Positions 1-7,526 of a DNA stretch of 35,797 nt are shown here, one piece after another (positions within the stretch are counted from its first letter, which is position 1; each line of letters starts with the position of its first letter). This DNA is from Coprothermobacterota bacterium. Lineage in GTDB: Bacteria; Caldisericota; JANLFM01. Where the stretch lies: assembly GCA_026389455.1 (NCBI GenBank), contig JAPLHV010000008.1, forward strand, positions 1-35,797. The letters run 5' to 3'. The notes below the pieces were generated by a model that worked only from the letters and a program-made list of their open reading frames with translations, was not told the DNA's origin and searched no databases. The translations under genes and the position numbers were made by a program.

Positions 1-779
1 TTCTGCGATATTCTCCACAGTGTTTGTGTGATCAGTTCATTTTCCTCTTTGAGTTTGATTCGCACTTTCTTCTTGCTAACCACAGGGGAATAGGATTCAC
101 GCAGTTTCTCTAGAAGCTTATCTGCCTGCAAAAGGTGAATGACATTGTTCCGTTCAATAATTAAATCACTCTCCAATGTTTTCAGTGACTTCGATACCGT
201 CGAAAGGCTCATGGGCTTGCTCCCCCATCGGTTTACCAGCATATTTCGCCGGTTGACCTCTTCACAAACCTCCCGAACAGATGGATAGCTAGAGCGAGAG
301 AGAAATACTCTGCCAACCATCGAACTGTTTTTCCGGTAGATGTTTTTTATCGAAGCTGAAGACGGGAAGCGGTTCTCCTCACCATTACGGGATACTGCGA
401 AGAGGCCGGGCACAATAACCACTCCGTTGCCACACAGATCAATGCCACTGATCTCTTCACGTTCCAACTCCTGCAATTGCTTATCATCAAGAAAAGGCAT
501 AATGAGCATGCGTCCGATTTTTTCCTGGAGCGACAGGAATTTCAGTTGGTTGAGAGCAGATTGGAAGGCTTTTGGAGTTGAAATCGCTTTGAACTCAACA
601 GCAAACTTGGCCTTTTTCTCTCCCCATGAGACCTCAATCAGCGCATCAGCAAGGACATTTTCTTTGATGACTGGCTGGACCTGTAACAAGCAAATAGAGA
701 GAGGGGAAAACGAAAGTTCTCCTCTTGTTATCAGCTCGATGATTTCCTTTTCAGTGGCCATATTCCTTAAACCCTTCAT
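1..779 (-). CDS. AbiEi-like protein: restriction-endonuclease-like N-terminal region plus winged-helix C-terminal region; runs off the left edge
   Basis: Manual translation of the minus strand gives an open frame from ATG at 779 (or 761) to the window edge: MATEKEIIELITRGELSF...ADALIEVSWGEKKAKFAVEFKAIS...IYRKNSSMVGRVFLSRSSYPSVREVCEEVNRRN...SLSTVSKSLKTLESDLIIERNN. E...FAVEFK resembles a PD-(D/E)XK core; the second part resembles a wHTH. Absent from the ORF track because it is incomplete. Confidence 0.5.
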   Translation of the reverse strand, partial: MKGLRNMATEKEIIELITRGELSFSPLSICLLQVQPVIKENVLADALIEVSWGEKKAKFAVEFKAISTPKAFQSALNQLKFLSLQEKIGRMLIMPFLDDKQLQELEREEISGIDLCGNGVVIVPGLFAVSRNGEENRFPSSASIKNIYRKNSSMVGRVFLSRSSYPSVREVCEEVNRRNMLVNRWGSKPMSLSTVSKSLKTLESDLIIERNNVIHLLQADKLLEKLRESYSPVVSKKKVRIKLKEENELITQTLWRISQ

Positions 780-1028
780 ATTCTTAAACAAGAAAATAGG
801 CTATTTTAGGAAATAATGCAACTATGGCGAGTTTCCGCCGTGGGGTGATTACCCATTCCTCTGCACACCGTAGCGATTTATGCTCTCAATCTTTCACGCC
901 GAATCGCGTATCTGGTGCATGGTTCCTCTTGCCCCGTTTTTTCTTTCTAGCTTCAGGAAGCAGCGGCTGGCATAATGAGCGCGAGTAGTCCCGGCAAATA
1001 GCCGCAATCCTCCAGAAGGTTGGTTCCG

Positions 1029-2228
1029 ATGAATAAAGACATGGATGAACGATTGGATCAAGCGGTAGACCTTTTGAACCAAGGAAGACTGCAAGAGGGC
1101 AAGGATGCGTCTAGTTTAGTCCAGGATCGCTTGAGAATGATTGAATGGAACTTTACTGATCGGCTGAATAGCCATACTGTCAAAGCGATTCACCCATATC
1201 CAGCGAAGTGTATTCCAGAGATTCCCAAAGCACTCCTCTCCGCTTTGCCTATGCCAAATGGAACCGCTGTCTTAGATCCTTTTTGCGGATGTGGAACTAC
1301 TTTGGTCGAGGCACAACGGTTAGGACTGCTCTCAGTTGGGATCGATCTTAACCCTATCGCCTGCCTAATAAGCCGTGTGAAGACTGCGCCAACGCCGCTG
1401 CACCTGGATCGGATTGCAAAAGAGGTGGCGGACGTTGCACGCCACAACCATGATCCTATACGCTGGCATATTCCGGATGTTGACTATTGGTTCAAGCCAG
1501 AAATTCAAGAAGCTATAGCCGCGCTTGTACAAGAAATAGGAATCAAACAGAAAAACTGTTCCAACGACGCCCTGCGCTTAGCCCTTTCCTCAATTATCGT
1601 GCGTGTTTCGAACCAAAGGAGCGACACTAGGTATGCAGCTATTTATAAGCCAGTTACTAGGGACGATGTCTTTGACTACTTTCTTGCCGCCTGCCGAAAG
1701 ATTAGCAGAGCCCTAATAGAGCGTGAATGGGAACCGTTGCTGCAACCTCTAATAATCGAGGCAGATACCTTAAAAACCGACCCTTCTGTTATCGGGATGC
1801 CGGTAGGAATGGTGATAACCTCGCCCCCCTATCCAAACGCATACGAGTATTGGCTCTACCACAAGTACCGCATGTGGTGGCTCGGATTCGACCCACTTGC
1901 AGTAAGGTCGAAAGAAATCGGAGCACGGGCTCGCTTCTTCAAGCAAGAATCTCACGCCGAGGAGAACTTCTGGGATCAGATGCGTGGCGCCTTCGCGTTC
2001 ATCAATTCGGTTCTGGTGGCACTTGGCTTTGCCTGTGTCGTGATTGGACGCTCAAAAATACACGGTCAGATTATCGACAATGCTGGCATCATCAAGGCAG
2101 TCGCGGAGGAGCAGGGCCTGAGCACGATATCAAGCTTTGAGCGCGTTATTTCAGCGATTCACAAATCTCTCAACCTGTCGCACGCCAATATTAGAACCGA
2201 GACGGTCATCATCTTTCAAAAGAAGTAG
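1029..2228 (+). CDS. Site-specific DNA methyltransferase (N6-adenine/N4-cytosine type)
   Basis: HPYPAKCIPEIPKALL, SAM-binding DPFCGCGTT and catalytic TSPPY motifs. ORF track starts at a TTG at 1020; ATG at 1029 is in frame. Confidence 0.85.
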   Translation: MNKDMDERLDQAVDLLNQGRLQEGKDASSLVQDRLRMIEWNFTDRLNSHTVKAIHPYPAKCIPEIPKALLSALPMPNGTAVLDPFCGCGTTLVEAQRLGLLSVGIDLNPIACLISRVKTAPTPLHLDRIAKEVADVARHNHDPIRWHIPDVDYWFKPEIQEAIAALVQEIGIKQKNCSNDALRLALSSIIVRVSNQRSDTRYAAIYKPVTRDDVFDYFLAACRKISRALIEREWEPLLQPLIIEADTLKTDPSVIGMPVGMVITSPPYPNAYEYWLYHKYRMWWLGFDPLAVRSKEIGARARFFKQESHAEENFWDQMRGAFAFINSVLVALGFACVVIGRSKIHGQIIDNAGIIKAVAEEQGLSTISSFERVISAIHKSLNLSHANIRTETVIIFQKK

Positions 2229-2315
2229 ATCGAATCTAATGAAGCTTTGCTGGCGCCTCTATCGCTGCTACCCCTACGAACGAGAGTTGGCATTCAGGAG
2301 AAAAGAACCAAATTA

Positions 2316-2458
2316 TTTTCCCACTTTTCTCAGCCTTACCGGCCTTCGAGATTCCACTCGTCTTTCCTTTTCTCCTGGTGCAGTAATGGGGAAGATTTCA
2401 ATCTGCCCCCATCAGCCTAGTACGGCTCAATAAATAAATCTGTCCCCTTTTCTTATTT
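2316..2458. repeat. Degenerate copy of the GGGGACAGATTT-type dispersed element
   Basis: attattttcccacttttctcagcctt[a]ccggcct[t]cgagatt matches 6321-6365, and caataaataaatctgtccccttttctt matches 6472-6496. Contains an internal degenerate palindrome ATGGGGAAGATTTCAATCTGCCCCCAT (2386-2412). Confidence 0.7.
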
Positions 2459-2805
2459 GCGACATCGTCGTCACAGCCCCTACAACACTTGCGTGTTCCA
2501 GCGCCCCGCCCGCAACGGCAGCGGCCACAACCAACAGAACCATGGCGCGTACCCAGAATCCGTCGCCCCTCTTTGCCCTCATGCCTGGTCTCGCTTTCAG
2601 TTCGAATGGAAACCGGTTGGAGGCTCTCCCGCACGTGCCTTATGCCAAGCCCCCCCGTCTGATCGCCGGCATCACGCCGAACCTCAGCGCCATCTCCTTG
2701 ACTGGCTGAACGGGAACCTGGTCCATCACACCATCGACAAGCACCACGCCGACCTTTACCCAGAAGCCAATCATTCTATGACACTCTGGCTGCTTCTGCC
2801 GTCAC

Positions 2806-2903
2806 CAAGAGCTCTTGGGCCACAGGGATGTCAGGCCACCATGATCTACACGCACGTGTTGAGCAAGGGGGGCTGTGGAGTGAGAAGTCCCCTCGACGGG
2901 TAG
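2806..2903 (+). pseudogene. C-terminal remnant of an integron-type tyrosine recombinase (IntI-like), frameshifted
   Basis: QELLGHRDV in one frame, then TMIYTHVLSKGGCGVRSPLDG* in another; resembles the IntI C-terminus (LLGHxDVxTTMIYTHVL...GVRSPLD). Confidence 0.65.
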
Positions 2904-3197
2904 ACCCTGCGGTCTATGCAGTCTGTGTATCTCCGAGACCGCGAGACCGCCAAAGGGTTCAGTACCCAATGGTGCAGTGACAAGCGAGAGGTCGGCGCCG
3001 AGGGCGCGACCGGGGATATGCAGACAAGGATCGCTGTGTTCGTGGAGTTATGCAGACTGTATATTGGTTGTTAGGCGGGGCCGGTGCGTCCGACCTCCTG
3101 CGGCCACAGAGATCCAGTATCTCCGCATCCTGGGGAGCAGAACCCAGAACCGCAGCCGAGAGCCAGCGCTACAAATGGGAGACGCGTGGTTGAGCTC

Positions 3198-4259
3198 CTA
3201 TCGGTTGGCCAGATGGCGAGCGATCCTGTTCGCGGCGTTGGCCCGGATGTCGAAGTAGTAGAACGGGTAGTCGTAGTTGTGGAAGATCCCCGCGGCGGTT
3301 ACGCTGTTGCCCGGATCGAGCGTTGCCGTGTCCACCGTGCTGCAGATCAACGTACCCGTGGCTGTGTCGATCGTCGCGTCAGCGACGCCGAGCACCTTCT
3401 TCGGTTGCCCCTGGGCATCGAGCACGGCGTAGCCGTTCTTGTCCAACGAGATGCTCCCCAGGCTCTGTGAAGCCGTAGCGGTCGCTTCGGTTCGCGTCCA
3501 CGTGATCGGGTTGATGACCATCGCGCCGGGCAGCACCACAGGATCAGGCATCGTGGTCGTCGGCGCAACCGTGTTGTAGGAGACGATCACCTGCGTGTCG
3601 TCAGCGTTCTCGGCGAACTTGAGCTCGCTGTTCTGCTCCAGGTACTGCGGCGTTATGGAGTACCCCGGCAGGTATGCCGCGATCATGCGCTTGTAGACCT
3701 CGGGGTTCTTCTTCATATAGTCGGCCATCAGGTTGACCATGATGTTGGAGCCTTGCGAGTGGCCCGCGAGGATAAAAGGCCGCCCTTTATTCAGGTGTTT
3801 GATGTAGTAGTCGAATGCTGAGAGCGCATCCGTCGTCGGCTCGCCTCCGACTATCGGTTCCTGCTCCGCGTACATCATTGAGACAATCGTCGCCTGCCGG
3901 TAGTACGGCGCGTAGATGTTCGCGAGTGGCGAGAACGCCGTCGCGGTCCTGGAGAAGGCGGCCTTGGCGCCGCTGCGCATCTGCGCATTGTCCGCCGAGC
4001 AGACGACCGGGGCGCTGGGGTCGGACGGCATATACGCGGTCGGATAGAGGTAGAAGACGTCTACCGGCTTAGAGGCGTCGCTCGACGATGGCTGCGACAG
4101 CCAATTAGACGCGTCGGCGTAGTCGGGGGCGGGGGCACTGGCCGTTTCGGACGCGCCGGTCGACGGTTTCTGGCCGGCGCCGCTCCCGCAACCGGTGACG
4201 AGCGCGACCCCGCAGGGCGCCACGGCCAACCCGACTGCGATACCTGATCTCCTGGTCAT
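3198..4259 (-). CDS. DUF3089-like alpha/beta-hydrolase lipoprotein
   Basis: MTRRSGIAVGLAVAPCGVALVTGCGSG lipobox-like leader; PVDVFYLYPTAY and FILAGHSQGSNIM nucleophile elbow. ATG at 4259 chosen over the upstream ORF start. Confidence 0.72.
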   Translation of the reverse strand: MTRRSGIAVGLAVAPCGVALVTGCGSGAGQKPSTGASETASAPAPDYADASNWLSQPSSSDASKPVDVFYLYPTAYMPSDPSAPVVCSADNAQMRSGAKAAFSRTATAFSPLANIYAPYYRQATIVSMMYAEQEPIVGGEPTTDALSAFDYYIKHLNKGRPFILAGHSQGSNIMVNLMADYMKKNPEVYKRMIAAYLPGYSITPQYLEQNSELKFAENADDTQVIVSYNTVAPTTTMPDPVVLPGAMVINPITWTRTEATATASQSLGSISLDKNGYAVLDAQGQPKKVLGVADATIDTATGTLICSTVDTATLDPGNSVTAAGIFHNYDYPFYYFDIRANAANRIARHLANR

Positions 4260-4548
4260 TGCGTGTGGCCTCCTCATGCCGTCCCGGTGCCTTTCGAGGT
4301 TCCGGGCCACTCGTCTAGTTCGCCATGAACGGCGGATTCCTGCCGATGGAACCGTCGCTTCGCTGTGCATCGCGGCGGCCATGTGGTGAGCCCGTGCGGG
4401 TCAGGGCCTTGCCGAGGAAGCCGACACGGCGCTCGCATCCTGCGACTCTACGCCTCCACCGCCGGGAAGTCAAACAGCGAATGGCGTCGAAATAGTTGGG
4501 CAACGTCTAGTAATACTTTGTTAGATCAGCAAAGGTTCCTTCTTCTGC

Positions 4549-4882
4549 ATGGCGAACCAGACCGGTGGAAGCGGTCGGCGTTCGAAGGAGGGGAACATGC
4601 TGAAAGACCCGGACACTGAGGCGTCGACGGCGAAGGCGCGGGAGCATCTGATCGCCTTTGTGGAGGAGATGGTAGCGGGCATGGCGCACGTCCGCCAGCG
4701 CACCAACGCGCTCCTCTACGTGCGCGGGCTGATCGAGCACGGGGGCCGCAAGAGCCTGCAGCCTACTCTCTTGCGCCTGGGAGAGGACGCCGCCTGCTAT
4801 AAGTTCGTGCAGCAGTTCCTGGCCGACTCGCCCTGGGACGCGGATCTGCTGGTGCGCGCCTGCGCCGAGCGGGTGTCGGCCG
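4549..4882 (+). pseudogene. Truncated N-terminal fragment of an IS701-like DDE transposase
   Basis: YVRGLIEHGGRKSLQPTLLRLGEDAACYKFVQQFLADSPWD resembles the IS701-family N-terminus; similarity ends where the oppositely oriented IS3-like remnant begins. Confidence 0.5.
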
Positions 4883-4884
4883 CG

Positions 4885-5381
4885 ACCGCGGGGCCTTGGG
4901 CGCGGGGGGCCGGCGGTGACGATACATGGTGGCGGGGGAGACCCCCAGCGCCCGGCAGGCGGTGCGCAGGGGAACCAGCACCCTGAGATCCTCCACGGCC
5001 TCTTCGATCATGGCTTGGTAGGATCGGGCTTGGTCGCGCCCCTGGGCTCGAACACTTCGCCCAAAAGCGCACAGACGTTTCCCTGGGCCTCGATCACCCG
5101 ACGGGCCAGGGCAAGCTCCGACTCGGTGCGGGTGAGCCTCCCGCGCAGCTCCGCCATCTCCGAGAGGAGGGGGGGTCGGCCGGTTTGCGGCCCCGGGGGC
5201 GGGAGAGGGCCTCACGCGTACCTTCGTCGCGCTGACGCCTCCAGACGGAGAGGTGCGAGGAGTAGAGGCCCTCCCGGCGCAGGAGCGCGCCGATCTCGCC
5301 GGGGCGGGAGAGCCCGTCGGCCTCGCGCAGGATGCGCAGCTTGTACGCGCTGCTGAAGCGGCGCCGGTAGGCGCGCTTCAT
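4885..5381 (-). mobile_element. IS3-like insertion sequence remnant (orfA plus truncated orfB)
   Basis: MKRAYRRRFSSAYKLRILREADGLSRPGEIGALLRREGLYSSHLSVWRRQRDEG (orfA HTH); after a frame change LLSEMAELRGRLTRTESELALARRVIEAQGNVCALL; then VPLRTACRALGVSPATMYRHRR (orfB start), truncated. Confidence 0.6.
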
Positions 5382-5419
5382 GAGTTCCGGGATCGGGACT
5401 GCTCCGGCGGCGTCCGCGG

Positions 5420-5516
5420 AGGGCCCGTTCCCTTCGATGCGCACCAAGAGGTAAGCGGAGACGACGATGGGAAAGCCGAAATTGGCGATCATGGTGAGGA
5501 TGTCTTCCATGATCAA
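5420..5516 (-). pseudogene. YvrJ-family small membrane protein, 3' end fused to the IS3 remnant
   Basis: MEDILTMIANFGFPIVVSAYLLVRIEG matches the YvrJ pattern; the frame then runs into IS3 orfA. Confidence 0.5.
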
Positions 5517-6305
5517 CTCCCCGCCACTTTGCCAAGAATCGCCAAGGCACGGTAGACCAAGGAAACCCCTTCGATGCGGCTAAGCGGCTGCTGAGGTCGG
5601 AAGGAACCGTCCTCATAACCGGAGAGCACTCCCAATTCGGCTAAGCGAAGGGCCATTGACCGGGCGGAGCCGCCCCAGAGATCAGCCGGGATGTCGGGGA
5701 ATAGAGTGTCTGCGTCGGCCTCAGCCTCGTCCTTCTCAATGGGGGAAGGAGTGAGCGCTGCCTCTCCCAGAAAAGAGAGGATCCCCTGGCGGAGGGATGA
5801 TGCTGCCTTCACCAGGAACTCGCGGTCACCCAGCTTCTTCTCTTCCTCCGGATTGCTGATAAAGAGCAGCTCCACCAGGCAGACCGGCCCGGGGAAGTTG
5901 CGCAGCACACCCATCCCGCCGGTCCAGGAGGGGTCGATAGCAGGGCGCCAGTTGCAGTCGTCCTTCACGCCCCGGTCAGTGGCTTGGGTATTCTCCACCA
6001 GGATCTGTTGCAAGGAGCGGGCTAGCTTCTCTCCCTCTTCATTGCCGTGGGGGAACCAAGTCTCAATGTCCTTGGCAGTGGATCCTGCGGCGTGCAGTGC
6101 AGGGAGACGAGCAGATCACAACCGTTTGCCGCAGCTTCCTCGGCTCGTTGGCTGGAGAGCAGGGAACGGTCCACCTGATAGGCGACTAGGCCGGCCAATC
6201 GCAGCTCGTTGTCCAGATAGGCAGCCAGGGTAGCGGTGACCTCGGACTCTTTCAAACCACTTGCTCCCACTGCGCCGGGGTCTCCATCCTTGCCGTGCCC
6301 CGGGT
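5513..6305 (-). pseudogene. N-acetylmuramoyl-L-alanine amidase (Amidase_3) with C-terminal SLH domain; frameshifted and 5'-truncated
   Basis: PGHGKDGDPGAVGASGLKESEVT...CDLLVSLHC | frame change | AAGSTAKDIETWFPHGNEEGEKLARSLQQILVENT...GPVCLVELLFISNPEEEKKL...SLH-like FPDIPADLWGGSARSMALRLAELGVLSGYEDGSFRPQQPLSR. The 5' end abuts the IR element at 6306. Confidence 0.75.
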
Positions 6306-6306
6306 A

Positions 6307-6493
6307 AAAAGGGGACAGATTTATTTTCCCACTTTTCTCAGCCTTCCCGGCCTACGAGATTCTACCCGTATTTCAATGATCCTCTCGATTTCGTCCACAA
6401 GATCCGATCCTTCGCTACTCTTAGGACGGGGCCGCCAGTCAACTGTCCCCGTTGGAACAACCTGCGAATAAATAAATAAATCTGTCCCCTTTT
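6307..6493. mobile_element. MITE-like / REP-associated element with 20-bp inverted terminal repeats
   Basis: Left AAAAGGGGACAGATTTATTT (6307-6326) and right AAATAAATCTGTCCCCTTTT (6474-6493) are perfect inverted repeats. Confidence 0.75.
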
Positions 6494-6516
6494 CTTGAGA
6501 GATTGTATAATGGGCC

Positions 6517-7152
6517 ATGATGAACGCAGTGAGCTCAGAAGAAGGCGGAGCAGTTGATCGTCGGCCGATTGCCTATACCATTGGTCATTCCAACCACCCT
6601 TCGGAATCCTTGAGAGGGCTTCTGAAGCAATTCCAGATCGATCTACTAGTGGACCTGCGTTCGTATCCCTACTCCAAGTACGCCGTCCAGTACAACCGGG
6701 AAACGTTGCAGCAGGCCTTGCGGGGGGAGGGCATTGGCTACCGTGACGAGGGGCAAACCCTTGGCGGAATGCCGCAAGACGAGGAATACTATGATGCGGA
6801 AGGGCATGTGCTGTATGGGGAAATCGCCAAGTCGCCAGCCTTTCGAGCCGGCATTCTGCGATTGCTCTACCTCATTCAGGAGTATCACTGCGTCTTGATG
6901 TGCAGCGAAGAGAATCCCGCTGCTTGCCACCGTCATCTCTTGATCAGCAGAGTTCTGAGCGATGAAGGGATTCGTGTCTTGCACATCCGGGGGACGGGGG
7001 AGATTGAAGAAGAGGACCAGCTTCGGACTGAGGAACGCAGGCAGAAAAGGACGGGGCAAGCAACTCTTTTTGATCAGGAGGAGGAAGCGCCGTGGAGATC
7101 TTTACAATCGGTTTCACCCATAAAAGCGCGGAGGAATTCTTTGGGCTCCTGA
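6517..7152 (+). CDS. DUF488 family protein
   Basis: YTIGHSNHPSESLRGLLKQFQIDLLVDLRSYPYSKY...LMCSEENPAACHRHLL (CSExxxxxCHR signature). Confidence 0.85.
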   Translation: MMNAVSSEEGGAVDRRPIAYTIGHSNHPSESLRGLLKQFQIDLLVDLRSYPYSKYAVQYNRETLQQALRGEGIGYRDEGQTLGGMPQDEEYYDAEGHVLYGEIAKSPAFRAGILRLLYLIQEYHCVLMCSEENPAACHRHLLISRVLSDEGIRVLHIRGTGEIEEEDQLRTEERRQKRTGQATLFDQEEEAPWRSLQSVSPIKARRNSLGS

Positions 7153-7526
7153 CGGGGGCGGGCATCCGTCATCTATTGGACATCCGCCTGCACAATTCGT
7201 CCCAGTTGTCCGGCTTTACCAAGCAGGCAGACTTGGCCTATTTCCTGCGTGAAATCTGCGCAGCGAGTTACGAGCGCCAACCTTCATTGGCGCCTACCGC
7301 AGAGATTCTAAACGCCTACCGCCAGGACAAAGATTGGGAAGCCTACGAGCACCGTTTCCACGCTCTTCTGTGTACACGGCGAGCGGAGACGCTCTACTCT
7401 CCGGAGTCTCTCGTCGCCCCGACCGTTCTCCTTTGCAGCGAACCGAAAGCGGATCATTGCCACCGCCGCCTGGTGGCTGAATACTGGGAATCCTCTTGGG
7501 GCAGCCTACAGATCATTCACCTGTAG
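7092..7526 (+). CDS. Second DUF488 family protein, overlapping the first
   Basis: GTG start; MEIFTIGFTHKSAEEFFGLLTGAGIRHLLDIRLHNSSQLSGFTK...LLCSEPKADHCHRRLV. Confidence 0.85.
   Translation: MEIFTIGFTHKSAEEFFGLLTGAGIRHLLDIRLHNSSQLSGFTKQADLAYFLREICAASYERQPSLAPTAEILNAYRQDKDWEAYEHRFHALLCTRRAETLYSPESLVAPTVLLCSEPKADHCHRRLVAEYWESSWGSLQIIHL

Noticed and set aside
340-816. 158-aa plus-strand ORF
   Set aside because: Antisense to the better-supported minus-strand wHTH/nuclease-like ORF (1-779).
2457-2800. Protein-coding ORFs between the methyltransferase and the integrase remnant
   Set aside because: Short, interrupted, compositionally odd frames with no motif; probably degraded DNA.
3000-3080. attC site ending GTTAGGC
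   Set aside because: No convincing RYYYAAC partner with the expected spacing was found by eye; kept only as part of the integrase-remnant finding.
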